Shown here: piece after piece, positions 37,876 to 46,956 of the stretch
Position numbering within the stretch: the stretch's first letter is position 1
Layout: each line of letters starts with the position of its first letter
Source of the DNA: Cryobacterium sp. CG_9.6
GTDB lineage: Bacteria > Actinomycetota > Actinomycetes > Actinomycetales > Microbacteriaceae
Reading direction: 5' to 3'
Assembly (NCBI RefSeq): GCF_029893365.1
Contig: NZ_JARXUZ010000001.1
Coordinates: 1,364,001-1,428,000, forward strand
Length of the DNA: 64,000 nt
Program-made: the position numbers and the translations under genes
The notes under the pieces: model-generated
Database searches by the model: none
What the model saw: only the letters and a program-made list of their open reading frames with translations
Told to the model about the DNA's origin: nothing

Positions 37876-38292
37876 CTAGACCGTGTCTCGACTGGAGTAC
37901 TGCGTACCCATGGCCGTTGCCTTGATGGCGGCAAACTCGCTCGCCGTGATGGTGCCCGCGTCGAGAAGCTGCTTAGCCTGACCGATCTCTTGGCTTGGCG
38001 AGGTCGACGTAGCCACGTTTCGAATGTAGCTGTCAGTGAGCTGACGGCTCTCCTCGGCGCTGCTGACCTGCCGTTCGGCCATGCCCCGTCCGCGCGCAAT
38101 GACGTAAATCAAAACGGTGATGAAGGGCAGGAAGATCAGGAAGAGGATCCACAGGGCCTTGAGCCAGCCATTCAGGTGACGATCCCGAAAGATATCGGCC
38201 GCAACAGAGAACAGTACGATGAGGTAGGCGACGAAAACGAAGGTCCAGAACAGGAAAACTGCGAAATCCCAGAAACTACCCAGAATGTTCAT
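37876..38292 (-). CDS. SHOCT-domain membrane protein with PLDc_N region
   Basis: A 138-residue protein. Two membrane helices (FAVFLFWTFVFVAYLIVLFSV and WILFLIFLPFITVLIYVIARG) form a PLDc_N-like hairpin. A soluble C terminus has a SHOCT motif (IGQAKQLLDAGTITASEFAAIKATAM). SHOCT domains are short oligomerisation segments; no enzymatic role is known for this combination. AAAGG lies upstream of ATG 38292. Confidence 0.85.
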   Translation of the reverse strand: MNILGSFWDFAVFLFWTFVFVAYLIVLFSVAADIFRDRHLNGWLKALWILFLIFLPFITVLIYVIARGRGMAERQVSSAEESRQLTDSYIRNVATSTSPSQEIGQAKQLLDAGTITASEFAAIKATAMGTQYSSRDTV

Positions 38293-38503
38293 GACTTTAC
38301 CTTTCTTGAGGGCGGTACGGCCATGAACCGAACGGTGCAGACCGTGATCGACGTTGACAGTACCCCGTTAGGGCTGTTCTGCACAGGTCTGGTCTGAAAG
38401 GGGACTTTAGGGCCTCGACCTCAGCGTTGTGGGCACTTAGGATGATCTGACTAGGGGTGGCCGAGGACGAGCTCAGCCATCACCATCGTCGTGAGGAGTC
38501 CCG

Positions 38504-39064
38504 GTGTCCCTATCCATTTCATTTGTGGGTGATGGCCTGACGGCTGGTGGCAGCTGGGCCGAGTGGTTCCCCGAATACGACGTGACCAATCTGGGCCTGA
38601 GCGGAAACACAACCACCGAGTTGGTGTCCGGGCTTGACGCCATGATCGCGTCCGCGCCGGATGTGATCGTCATCCTGGCCGGAACCAATGATCTGGGCTG
38701 GCGCAAGTCCGACGAGTACGTGGTGCGCAATCTGGAAACGATTTTGTACCGGCTGCGACGGGCACTGCCGGCAACTCGCATTCTCATTCAGTCGGTTTTC
38801 CCCCGTCATCCAGATTTTGCGCTGACCATTCGGAGCATCAACCGCCATATTCGCCAGTATGCAGCGACGCAACACGCCCTGTATCTGGACCTGTGGCCCG
38901 TGCTGGCTCTGGCCAACGGTGAGATCGACCCGCAGTTCTCCTCCGACCAGTTGCACCTGACCGACGAGGGGTATCAGGTCTGGCTCGACCAGCTCCGGCC
39001 GGCACTCGAGGTGCTGTTTGCGGGTTCACCCACTACGTCATCGATCCCGATCCAACACGCCTGA
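38504..39064 (+). CDS. SGNH/GDSL hydrolase-like protein with Gly in place of the catalytic Ser
   Basis: A 186-residue SGNH-fold protein. Block I reads ISFVGDGLTAGG, where active members have GDS: the nucleophile position is Gly (codon GGC, one base from AGC). Block II (NLGLSGNTTTEL), block III (AGTNDLG) and block V (DQLHLTDEGY, with catalytic Asp and His) are intact. This suggests a recent loss of esterase activity, an inactive binding protein, or a sequencing error. It is not clearly part of an operon. The promoter may be TAGGAT at about 38437. Confidence 0.8.
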   Translation: MSLSISFVGDGLTAGGSWAEWFPEYDVTNLGLSGNTTTELVSGLDAMIASAPDVIVILAGTNDLGWRKSDEYVVRNLETILYRLRRALPATRILIQSVFPRHPDFALTIRSINRHIRQYAATQHALYLDLWPVLALANGEIDPQFSSDQLHLTDEGYQVWLDQLRPALEVLFAGSPTTSSIPIQHA

Positions 39065-39168
39065 TCGGTGACCGGCGGGCGCCCGCAGGCGGGTATCGCC
39101 GGTGGTGGGCATCGGTAGAATTGGAGTACTCCGCTGTTGATGTACCGCTGACCAAGAGTGGATTCGAC

Positions 39169-39288
39169 GTGCGTGACGACCTGAAGGGCATGAAATTGTA
39201 TAAAGGCCGGGCGGAAGCCGATCGACTGCGCGTGGTGTCGAGCTCAGCGGGCGCGCTCGGCGCCCCCAACCGTGGTGGAGCGCTCTGA
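39169..39288 (+). CDS. Possible 39-residue protein coupled to the downstream membrane protein
   Basis: GTG 39169 opens a 39-codon frame (starting VRDDLKGMKLYKGRAEADRL) whose TGA overlaps the ATG of the next gene by one base, an arrangement typical of coupling. The composition is polar and basic. TAGAAT at 39116-39121 could be its promoter. The RBS is weak. No homologue is recognised, and it may instead be a leader region. Confidence 0.4.
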   Translation: MRDDLKGMKLYKGRAEADRLRVVSSSAGALGAPNRGGAL

Positions 39289-39623
39289 TGGGAACTCCAG
39301 TTGCGCCCACCTTCACCAGGTCCGCACTCGCGCCCGGTCTGCTGGGTGCCATGGCTCTCCTTGCCGGCCTTGCTCTCATCGACGGCGAGGGATTCATCAT
39401 CATTCGCTACGCGGTGAGCATCCTGGCGCTCATCATCACCGTCTTCGTCATTCAGGCCAAGTCGTGGTGGTGGCTCCTTGCGCTCCTGCCCATCGCGGTG
39501 CTGTGGAATCCGATTGTGATCATTCCGCTGGAGGGTCAGGGGTGGGCATCCGCTCAATACATCGCCGCCCTGGCGTTCATTATTGTGGGTATTCGCACGA
39601 AGGTGCCCGTTCAGCACGACTGA
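39288..39623 (+). CDS. Small membrane protein (DUF6804-like)
   Basis: A 111-residue protein with four hydrophobic helices (LAPGLLGAMALLAGLALI, IRYAVSILALIITVFVIQA, WWWLLALLPIAVLWNPIVII, YIAALAFIIVGI). It resembles small actinobacterial DUF6804 proteins by the WWWLLALLP-x3-LWNP pattern; this is from memory of the family. Function unknown. It starts one base inside the stop of the preceding small frame. Confidence 0.7.
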   Translation: MGTPVAPTFTRSALAPGLLGAMALLAGLALIDGEGFIIIRYAVSILALIITVFVIQAKSWWWLLALLPIAVLWNPIVIIPLEGQGWASAQYIAALAFIIVGIRTKVPVQHD

Positions 39624-39843
39624 CCGGGTGAATGCTCCGTCAGCTGACTTCTGGGCGTAGACTGGTGCCGCTTGAAGAACGTGGTCACCGACGTCACCGT
39701 GCCACTGCAACCGTTCCCGACGAATGCGATGCAGTCGATGAAATCCGGTGGGCCACCGGTTCCTAGCGATATGCCGATACACCGGGGGACAGCCCCACTC
39801 GCGAGCGTGTCATCATCGCCGCGAGGCTGTGAAGTGGAGAACA

Positions 39844-42012
39844 ATGGCTTATACCCGCACCGACGGTTCGAGCAACCGTGGCAGCGCAGGGCGGCGCATG
39901 CGACCGCGGTCCCGCGACGATGATGCGCCCATCATCCCCATCCTCGCCCGCAAGGTGCGCGAGGTCGAAGCGAAGGCCCAAACGGGAACCAAGCTCGGCC
40001 CGACAAACCGTACCAAGTACCAGGTCATCGCACTCCTGATGCGCGAGGAACGTGCCCGGGTCAAGGCTGACACCGAGCAAACGGATGCCAACCGTGCGGA
40101 ACTTCTCAAGCGTCTCGACGGCATCGCGCAGATTCTGGCCAAGACCGCGGCCCGAGACACCAGCCTGATTACCCTGCTGGAGCCTGACGCCGGCGTGTCA
40201 ACGGTGGCCCAGCGCTTCCGCCGTGACTGGCTACTGGAGAGCGGCGCTGAACTCAGCCCCGACGAACTCATCATCACGCGCGAGCCGGAGGTTGTTGCTC
40301 CCGCTCCGGCCGGTCAGGTTGTTCCCGCCTCGGTCAAGATGCGTCAGCTTGCCAATCCCTTTCTTGCGCCCGACTTCAGTGCGGCGCAGGCCGCCCCGGT
40401 GGCCCGCCCCCGTCGGCTGGCGAACTGGGAACTGCTCGGTCCGCTCTTCAAGTCATTTGAATACGGCTCCGGCGGACAGGCTGCGAGCATGGACATGCCC
40501 GAGGCCCCCGCGCTCGACCGGCTGTCTCCCAACGGCATGGACCTGATGCGCCACCAGGCTCGTTTCATTGAAAGTGCCCGGCTGGGCCACCGCAGTTACT
40601 TGCTCGCCGACGAGCCGGGACTCGGAAAGACGGCGCAGAGCCTGCTGGCGGCATCTGTGAGCAACTCGTACCCACTGTTGGCGATTGTGCCCAACGTGGT
40701 CAAGATGAACTGGGCCCGCGAGGTGGAACTCTGGACGCCGAATCGTCGGGCAACCGTCATTCACGGCGACGGCGACACGCTCGATGCCTTCGCCGACGTG
40801 GTGGTGGTGAACTATGACGTACTGGATCGCCACCTCGCGTGGCTCGGCACCCTCGGGTTCAAGGGAATGGTTGTCGACGAGGCGCACTTCATCAAAAACC
40901 TCCAGTCGCAGCGGTCCAAGCACGTGCTCTCCCTTGCCGAGCAGATCCGTCGCCGCACGCCGGGTGGAAACCCCCTCCTCATGGCGTTGACGGGAACACC
41001 GCTCATCAACGATGTGGACGATTTCCGTGCAATCTGGCAGTTCCTCGGCTGGATCGACGGCGATAAGCCGGCACCCGCCCTGTTGCAGCGGCTCGAGGAC
41101 ACCGGATTGACCCCCGCCGATCCCAGCTTTTATGCCGAGGCTCGCGCTGCCGTGATCGATATGGGCATTGTTCGTCGCCGCAAGGTCGACGTTGCGGCTG
41201 ACCTCCCGGCCAAGCGTATTGCGGACCTTCCAGTGGAGCTCGATGACGATCTTGGCCGCTCCATTCAGAAGGCGGAGCGTGAACTCGGCGCGCGGCTCGT
41301 TGTGCGCTACAACGCGCTCGTTGCGGCACGTCATCAGGGAACCGGCCCGGCCACCGTGAGCGAGGACCAGCGGGACTCCTTCATTCGGGCTGTGGCCCAT
41401 GCCGAGCTCGAGGACTCCAAGGGTCAGACCACCGGCGAGAACGTGTTCACCATGGTGCGCAAGATCGGTCAGGCCAAGGCGGGCCTCGCGGCGGACTACG
41501 CCGCACAGCTGGCTCGTTCGGTGGGCAAGGTTGTGTTCTTTGCCAAGCACATCGACGTGATGGATGCCGCAGAAGACCTGTTCGCGAAGCGTGAGCTGCG
41601 CACGGTCTCCCTCCGCGGCGATCAAACAGCTGTTGCGCGGCAGGCGGCTATCGACTCCTTCAACAACGACCCCGACGTGGCGATCGCGGTGTGCTCGCTC
41701 ACCGCGGCAGGCGTCGGTGTGAACCTGCAGGCGGCATCGAACGTGGTGTTGGCCGAACTGAGCTGGACGGCCGCGGAGCAGACGCAGGCGATTGACCGGG
41801 TACACCGCATTGGGCAAGAGGAACCCGTTACCGCGTGGCGAATCATTGCTGCGCACACCATCGATGCACGGATCGCCGATCTCATCGGCAGCAAACAGGG
41901 ACTGGCCGCCCGGGCGCTCGATGGGTCGCAGGAAGAAGATACGTCGGCCGACTCCATCCAGGCCAGTGCCCTCGTGTACCTGCTCACTCAGGCTCTCGAC
42001 GGTCAGCTCTAA
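39844..42012 (+). CDS. SNF2-family DEAD/DEAH-box helicase
   Basis: A 722-residue SNF2-like ATPase that would translocate on double-stranded DNA. The N-terminal 230 residues are family-specific and partly disordered. Walker A is DEPGLGKT at about residue 255, motif II VVDEAHFIKN at about 344, motif III LTGTPLIND, and helicase C motif VI QAIDRVHRIGQEEPV. ATG 39844 follows GTGGAG; the frame extends to 39748 without a plausible start. Its role in chromosome maintenance or DNA repair is inference. A hairpin follows. Confidence 0.9.
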   Translation: MAYTRTDGSSNRGSAGRRMRPRSRDDDAPIIPILARKVREVEAKAQTGTKLGPTNRTKYQVIALLMREERARVKADTEQTDANRAELLKRLDGIAQILAKTAARDTSLITLLEPDAGVSTVAQRFRRDWLLESGAELSPDELIITREPEVVAPAPAGQVVPASVKMRQLANPFLAPDFSAAQAAPVARPRRLANWELLGPLFKSFEYGSGGQAASMDMPEAPALDRLSPNGMDLMRHQARFIESARLGHRSYLLADEPGLGKTAQSLLAASVSNSYPLLAIVPNVVKMNWAREVELWTPNRRATVIHGDGDTLDAFADVVVVNYDVLDRHLAWLGTLGFKGMVVDEAHFIKNLQSQRSKHVLSLAEQIRRRTPGGNPLLMALTGTPLINDVDDFRAIWQFLGWIDGDKPAPALLQRLEDTGLTPADPSFYAEARAAVIDMGIVRRRKVDVAADLPAKRIADLPVELDDDLGRSIQKAERELGARLVVRYNALVAARHQGTGPATVSEDQRDSFIRAVAHAELEDSKGQTTGENVFTMVRKIGQAKAGLAADYAAQLARSVGKVVFFAKHIDVMDAAEDLFAKRELRTVSLRGDQTAVARQAAIDSFNNDPDVAIAVCSLTAAGVGVNLQAASNVVLAELSWTAAEQTQAIDRVHRIGQEEPVTAWRIIAAHTIDARIADLIGSKQGLAARALDGSQEEDTSADSIQASALVYLLTQALDGQL

Positions 42013-42018
42013 CCCGCT

Positions 42019-42046
42019 GGGCCGCGGCCGATTTGGGTCGCGGCCC
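42019..42046 (+). terminator. GC-rich hairpin after the helicase gene
   Basis: GGGCCGCG (42019-42026) pairs with CGCGGCCC (42039-42046) around a 12-nt loop, directly after the stop. No U-tract. Confidence 0.45.
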
Positions 42047-42102
42047 CACTGGCCCCACAATGGGCAAGTTATGTTTGTCGAGCCGTGAAGGAATAGAGCC
42101 CC

Positions 42103-43131
42103 ATGAAGATCGGTATCCTCACAAGCGGCGGCGACTGCCCCGGATTGAACGCGGTCATCCGTGGCGCCGTTCTCAAGGGTGGTCGCGTGCACGATGCCGA
42201 GTTCGTCGGCATCCGAAACGGCTGGCGCGGGCTGGTGCAGGGCGAGTTCATGACCCTGGACCGACACAGTGTGCGCGGTCTGTCCCGTCAGGGCGGAACC
42301 ATCCTGGGGAGCTCGCGTACGAACCCCTTCGAGGGCGATAACGGCGGTCCCGAGAACATTCAGCGCACCCTGGATGCCGAGGGTATCGACGCCGTCATTG
42401 CCATCGGGGGTGAGGGCACGCTCACGGCTGCGCACCGCCTGACCGAGGCCGGCCTCAAGATCGTGGGTGTGCCGAAAACCATCGACAACGACCTTGAAGC
42501 CACTGACTATTCGTTCGGCTTCAATACCGCTGTGGAGATTGCCACCGAGGCCATCGATCGCCTGCGCACGACGGCCGAGTCACACGGCCGCTGCATGGTC
42601 GTTGAGGTGATGGGGCGTCACGTGGGGTGGATCGCCCTGCACTCGGGCATGGCTGGAGGCGCTCACGCGATCCTGATTCCGGAACAGCCCAAGACCATCG
42701 AGCAAATCTGCGAGTGGGTGGAGCACGTACGCACCCGCGGTCGCGCCCCCGTCATTGTCGTGTCCGAGGGCTTTCTGCTTGCCGGCATGGAGCAGGCCCA
42801 CTCCCACAAGGGTCTTGATGCGTTCGACCGGCCGCGCCTGGGCGGTATCAGTGAGCTCATCGCACCGCTCATCGAAGAACGAACAGGTATCGAATCCCGC
42901 GCCACGGTGTTGGGTCACACCCAGCGCGGCGGGGCGCCGTCGGCGTACGACCGCGTGCTGGCCACCCGCCTGGGGATGGCGGCAGTCGATGCCATTTACG
43001 CCCAGCAGTGGGGCTCCATGGTGTCTCTGCGCGGAACCGAAATCGAGGTGGTCAGCATCGCCGATGCCACGATCGGACTCAAAAAGGTGTCACCCGCACG
43101 CTACGACGAGGCCGCCGTACTCTTCGGCTAA
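42103..43131 (+). CDS. pfkA: 6-phosphofructokinase
   Basis: Phosphorylates fructose 6-phosphate to the 1,6-bisphosphate in glycolysis. The 342 residues show the nucleotide motif ILTSGGDCPGLNAVIRG, the GGEGTLTAAHRL phosphate-binding loop, PKTIDNDLEATDYSFGFNTA with catalytic Asp, and VEVMGRHVGWIAL. The Gly in GGEGT is typical of ATP-using enzymes, while the Lys in PKTIDND is shared with pyrophosphate-dependent members, so the phosphoryl donor cannot be fixed from sequence alone. GAAGGAAT precedes the ATG. The stop overlaps the convergent mycoredoxin gene by 4 bp. Confidence 0.93.
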   Translation: MKIGILTSGGDCPGLNAVIRGAVLKGGRVHDAEFVGIRNGWRGLVQGEFMTLDRHSVRGLSRQGGTILGSSRTNPFEGDNGGPENIQRTLDAEGIDAVIAIGGEGTLTAAHRLTEAGLKIVGVPKTIDNDLEATDYSFGFNTAVEIATEAIDRLRTTAESHGRCMVVEVMGRHVGWIALHSGMAGGAHAILIPEQPKTIEQICEWVEHVRTRGRAPVIVVSEGFLLAGMEQAHSHKGLDAFDRPRLGGISELIAPLIEERTGIESRATVLGHTQRGGAPSAYDRVLATRLGMAAVDAIYAQQWGSMVSLRGTEIEVVSIADATIGLKKVSPARYDEAAVLFG

Positions 43132-43385
43132 GCCGCGAGTTTGGCCTGCACCTGCGCGAGTGAGGGGTTGGTGGCGCTAGAACCGTCGGGGAAAAGCACG
43201 GTGGGTACCGTCCGGTTGCCTCCGTTGAGGCTCATCACGAGTTCCGACGTACCGTCAACCTCTTCCACGTTGACCTCGCGGTAGGCCACGCCAACCCGGT
43301 CCAGCTGCGTCTTCAGGCGCGAGCAGTAGCCGCACCAGGTTGTGGTGAACATTGTGATGGTTCCGGTTGCAGGTACAAATTCCAT
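43128..43385 (-). CDS. Glutaredoxin/mycoredoxin-like protein
   Basis: An 85-residue thioredoxin-fold protein with the redox motif WCGYC, the cis-Pro segment TVPTVLF, and the terminal helix region NPSLAQVQAKL. Actinobacterial mycoredoxins use this C-x-Y-C site to reduce protein-mycothiol mixed disulfides. TAGGCT 6 nt before ATG 43385 (43392-43397) points to a leaderless mRNA. It is divergent from the Nudix gene across 53 bp, and its stop codon overlaps the end of pfkA. Confidence 0.9.
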   Translation of the reverse strand: MEFVPATGTITMFTTTWCGYCSRLKTQLDRVGVAYREVNVEEVDGTSELVMSLNGGNRTVPTVLFPDGSSATNPSLAQVQAKLAA

Positions 43386-43426
43386 AATTTGAGCCTAACT
43401 CTCCAACCGTCGAGTTTGCAGCGAGT

Positions 43427-43432
43427 TAAGCT
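43427..43432 (+). promoter_or_regulatory. -10 element of the Nudix gene (leaderless)
   Basis: TAAGCT, 6 nt spacer, ATG 43439. Confidence 0.45.
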
Positions 43433-43438
43433 GAGGGC

Positions 43439-43912
43439 ATGTCGTTACCCCAGGTGTGCGTGTGTTATCTCACTCGGCGCACACCCTCGGGTGAGCTGCA
43501 GGTGCTGCTCGGTCGGAAGAAAAAGGGACTCGGCATCGGCAATATTGTTGGCCTCGGCGGCAAACTTGAGCACGGCGAGAGTGCAGTGGATGCCGCCGTG
43601 CGTGAGATCGAGGAAGAGTCCGGTCTGCTCGTGCAGGCGCAACATCTGCTGCCGTTCGGCGTGCTCACCTACCTGTTCCCGCATCGGGAAGCCTGGAGTC
43701 AGATTTCGAACGTGTTTGTGTGTTCGGAGTTCACCGGCACGCCGCGGGAGTCCGATGAACTCAACCCCGAGTGGTTCGAGGTGGCAGCGCTTCCGGTGCA
43801 CGAGATGTGGGATGACGCAAAGCACTGGCTTCCGGGGGTGTTTGCCGGTACGCCGGCACGGGCCACGTTTACGTTCGGTCCCGACCTGAAGACCGTGATC
43901 CCCAACACCTGA
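43439..43912 (+). CDS. Nudix hydrolase, MutT/MTH1-like
   Basis: A 157-residue Nudix pyrophosphatase. The complete Nudix box is GGKLEHGESAVDAAVREIEEESGL. The N-terminal VLLGRKKKGLGIGN and the C-terminal LNPEWFEVAALPVHEMWDDAKHWLPG resemble MTH1-type oxidised-purine nucleoside triphosphatases more than short bacterial MutT. A role in sanitising 8-oxo-dGTP would complement MutY elsewhere in the window; this is inference. Confidence 0.88.
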   Translation: MSLPQVCVCYLTRRTPSGELQVLLGRKKKGLGIGNIVGLGGKLEHGESAVDAAVREIEEESGLLVQAQHLLPFGVLTYLFPHREAWSQISNVFVCSEFTGTPRESDELNPEWFEVAALPVHEMWDDAKHWLPGVFAGTPARATFTFGPDLKTVIPNT

Positions 43913-43928
43913 CCGGGATTTCGCGCGG

Positions 43929-45206
43929 CTAGGCCGTACGACGTACCCGGCCCAACCAGGTCATCAGGTGATAGATCACGATGGCCGCAATGGTGCCGAG
44001 AGCGATGCCGTTGAAACTCAGTGTTCCCGCCGACAGCGTGAAGTCGGCAATGCCGATGATGAGAGCCGTGGCTGCCGTGAACTGGTTCACCGGCTTGGAG
44101 AAGTCCACTTTGTTATCCAGCCAGATCTTCACGCCAATGACGCCAATCAGGCCGTAGAGGGCCGTTGTGACTCCACCCAGCACCCCCGCGGGGATCGTGT
44201 TGATGACGGCGCCCACCTTGGGAGAGAGGCCCAAAAGAATGGCGGTGATTCCGGCCACCCAGTAGGCGGCCGTGGAATAGATGCGCGTGGCCGCCATTAC
44301 GCCAATGTTCTCGCCGTACGTTGTGGTTCCGCTGCCGCCGCCGAAACCGGCGAGCATGGTGGCGAGTCCGTCGGCCAGCAGCGCCCGCCCGGTGAGCCGA
44401 TTCACCTTGGCATCCGTCATTTGGGCGACACCCTTAATGTGGCCCACGTTCTCGGCGATCAGAACGAGAACCACGGGGAGGAACGCCGGCAGCACGCCGA
44501 ACACGACGGCCGGGTTCTCAAACGGATTCGCCGGGGCGGTGAAGGGCGGCAGGCCCACCCACGCTGCCGACGCCACCTGGCTGAAGTCGACTTCACCAAA
44601 CAACACCGCGGCCACGTAGCCCACGAGAACGCCGAGGAAGATGGAGAGACGGCCAAGAATGCCGCGAAAGAGCACGGTACAGAGGATCACGGCCAGCAGA
44701 GTGATCAGGGCGGTGACCGGGGCCTGGTCAAAGTTGGCGCGCGCCACCGGCGCCAGGTTGAACCCGATCAGAGCCACAATGGCGCCCGACACAATCGGCG
44801 GCATCAGCTTGTCGATCCAGCCGGTTCCGGTGAGTTGAACCACCACGCCGATCACGGCCAGCAGCACCCCCACGGCCAGGATTCCGAACAGGGCGCTTCC
44901 CATGCCGGCCGAAGCGGTGGCCGCGGTGATGGGCGCAATGAACGCGAACGATGACCCGAGGTAGCTTGGCAGCTTGTTACCCGTAATGATCAGAAACAGC
45001 AGGGTGCCGATCCCCGAGAACAGCAGTGTGGTGCTCGGCGGAAAGTCGGTGAGTAGCGGCACGAGGAAGGTGGCCCCAAACATGGCCACCACGTGCTGGG
45101 CGCCAATACCGATGGTGATGGGCCAGCTCAGTCTTTCACCGGGGCCAACAACCTCCTGCGCCCCGACTGATTTTCCGTCACCGTGCAAAGTCCAGGGCAG
45201 GGCCAT
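43929..45206 (-). CDS. uraA: Uracil-xanthine permease (NCS2)
   Basis: Proton-coupled nucleobase symporter of 425 residues with about 14 membrane segments. Signatures: QHVVAMFGATFLVPLLT at helix 1, SSFAFIAPI in the half-helix region, LIAENVGHIKGVAQMT with the substrate-binding Glu, and GGGSGTTTYGENIGVMA. These favour uracil over xanthine. It is divergent from the carboxylesterase gene and convergent with the Nudix gene. The symbol is tentative. Confidence 0.9.
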   Translation of the reverse strand: MALPWTLHGDGKSVGAQEVVGPGERLSWPITIGIGAQHVVAMFGATFLVPLLTDFPPSTTLLFSGIGTLLFLIITGNKLPSYLGSSFAFIAPITAATASAGMGSALFGILAVGVLLAVIGVVVQLTGTGWIDKLMPPIVSGAIVALIGFNLAPVARANFDQAPVTALITLLAVILCTVLFRGILGRLSIFLGVLVGYVAAVLFGEVDFSQVASAAWVGLPPFTAPANPFENPAVVFGVLPAFLPVVLVLIAENVGHIKGVAQMTDAKVNRLTGRALLADGLATMLAGFGGGSGTTTYGENIGVMAATRIYSTAAYWVAGITAILLGLSPKVGAVINTIPAGVLGGVTTALYGLIGVIGVKIWLDNKVDFSKPVNQFTAATALIIGIADFTLSAGTLSFNGIALGTIAAIVIYHLMTWLGRVRRTA

Positions 45207-45268
45207 TGTTTCTCGTTTCGTTGTTGCGCGCTCTCAAACTGATCGTAGTAAACAAATAGGATCGGGGC

Positions 45269-46861
45269 ATGACTTTTCCGGCCAGCACGATCGCGTCCTC
45301 CGAGGTCGATGAACTCGTTCGGGGAGTGACCGGTGGCCACGTCCGGGGCATCAGGGAGCGCGGTGTGCTGGCGTGGCGAGGAATTCCCTATGCTGCCGCG
45401 CCGGTGGGCGACCTGAGGTTTCGGGCGCCTGAGCCGGTAACCGCCTGGCCTGGAGTGCGACCGGCCCACGAGTTCGGACCGGTGGCACCGCAGAGCCACC
45501 GGGGTCAGTTCATTGGCGCCCACCCTTGTATCCCGCAGAGTGAGGACTGCCTGAACCTCAACGTCATTGCTCCCGACGACGCCACTGGCACCACACCGAG
45601 TGCCCGGAGCCGTCTTCGCCCGGTCATGGTCTTCATTCACGGTGGGGCCTACAGCGTGGGGTCATCCCGGGAGGTTCCTCGTCAGGGAGAGGGACTGGTT
45701 CGGCGCGGAGGCATCGTGTACGTGAGCCTCAACTATCGGCTGGGCGCCCTCGGTTACCTCGATTTCACCCGGTATTCCACGCCCGAGCGCCCGTTTGAGA
45801 GCAATCTGGGTCTGCGCGACCAGGCCGCCGCCCTTCAGTGGGTGCACGACAATATTTCACAATTCGGAGGAGACCCGGATGCCGTCACTCTGTTTGGTGA
45901 GTCGGCCGGCGGTAACGCCGTGACAACGCTCCTCACCGTGCCGAGTGTCGCCGGTCTCTTTCAGCGGGCCATTGCGCAGAGTGCACCGGCGAATGCGGTG
46001 TATCCCACGGAGCTCACCGCGCGGTGGGCCGGCGAATTCGTGCAGAGCCTGGCCGATGAGGCTCCACTGCAGGCGCCGGATACGGATTCGCGTGACGACC
46101 TCGCGGTGCGGCTTCTTCTTGAGGCCGATCCGGCGCGACTCGCTGAGGCAACGACGGAGCTCACCCGTAGAACTCCCGATCAAGACCCCGGCACGATTCC
46201 GCTGTGCCCGGTCATTGACGGAGTTTTTCTTCCGGAGCGCCCCCTTGATGCCTTCCGAGACGGACGTGCTCACCGGGTGCCCCTCATCATCGGGACCAAT
46301 GCACGTGAGGGCTCTCTGTTTAGTGGGCGTATCGACATTCTCGCGACGACACCCACTCGCATCCGGGCAATTTTCACCAAGACCAAGAAAAAGGCGCGCC
46401 GAGCGCTTAAAGCCCAGTATCCGGGAATTCCGGCACTGCGGGCGGCTCTCGATTTTGGTGGGGACTACTCCTTTTGGTACCCCACCGTGAAGGTGGGGGA
46501 GCGGCACTCACGCTATGCTCCGGTGTATTTCTACCGGTTCGATGCTGCGCCTCGGTTGATTCGCCTCATGGGGCTGGATGCCACGCACGGACTTGAACTG
46601 TTTCCCCTGTTTGACCGGCTTAATGGCTGGCCCGGGCGCGGCATGACGCTGCTCGGCGGGCGGGCGGCATTTCGCGCGGTGGGGGAGCGCATGCAGCGCT
46701 GGTGGGTGGCTTTTGCCGAGAGCGGCATACCCGACAGCGAGTGGCCGCCGTATGGGGAAGTGCGCCGTGAAACGCTCATCATCGATACCCAGGATCGGGT
46801 CGAAGCCGACCCTGGTGCCGAGCGCCGCGTGGCTTGGGGCGCGTTCGTACCCCACGTCTGA
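45269..46861 (+). CDS. Type B carboxylesterase
   Basis: An alpha/beta-hydrolase of 530 residues. Oxyanion hole HGGAYSVGS, the SEDCLNLNV segment typical of type B esterases, the nucleophile in FGESAGGNAV (Ser near residue 211), and a C-terminal His in DATHGLELF. No signal peptide is seen, so it is cytoplasmic. The natural ester substrate is unknown. TAGGAT (45257-45262) 6 nt before ATG 45269 indicates a leaderless mRNA. Confidence 0.92.
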   Translation: MTFPASTIASSEVDELVRGVTGGHVRGIRERGVLAWRGIPYAAAPVGDLRFRAPEPVTAWPGVRPAHEFGPVAPQSHRGQFIGAHPCIPQSEDCLNLNVIAPDDATGTTPSARSRLRPVMVFIHGGAYSVGSSREVPRQGEGLVRRGGIVYVSLNYRLGALGYLDFTRYSTPERPFESNLGLRDQAAALQWVHDNISQFGGDPDAVTLFGESAGGNAVTTLLTVPSVAGLFQRAIAQSAPANAVYPTELTARWAGEFVQSLADEAPLQAPDTDSRDDLAVRLLLEADPARLAEATTELTRRTPDQDPGTIPLCPVIDGVFLPERPLDAFRDGRAHRVPLIIGTNAREGSLFSGRIDILATTPTRIRAIFTKTKKKARRALKAQYPGIPALRAALDFGGDYSFWYPTVKVGERHSRYAPVYFYRFDAAPRLIRLMGLDATHGLELFPLFDRLNGWPGRGMTLLGGRAAFRAVGERMQRWWVAFAESGIPDSEWPPYGEVRRETLIIDTQDRVEADPGAERRVAWGAFVPHV

Positions 46862-46892
46862 GTCGTAGACTACATATTTGATAAACATGTGC

Positions 46893-46920
46893 TTTTGTCA
46901 ATAACGCCAGAGCGCATAAT
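46893..46920 (+). promoter_or_regulatory. Putative promoter of the AzgA-like permease
   Basis: -10 CATAAT (46915-46920) with -35 TTTTGT (46893-46898) at 16 bp spacing. The transcript would carry a leader of about 27 nt including GGGAG. Confidence 0.35.
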
Positions 46921-46942
46921 GCCTGTTTTTTCCGAACGGCCC

Positions 46943-46956
46943 GGGAGCACAACATT
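46943..46956 (+). promoter_or_regulatory. RBS and probable ATT start codon of the AzgA-like permease
   Basis: GGGAG (46943-46947), 6 nt, then ATT (46954-46956). Translating from ATT as Met gives MSTTNAATS, an ordinary N terminus. No ATG, GTG or TTG occurs in this frame before GTG 47095, which lies inside the first conserved block. Confidence 0.6.

Noticed and set aside
40453..42435. 660-codon open frame on the minus strand
   Set aside because: Antisense to the SNF2 helicase and the start of pfkA, both with intact motifs.
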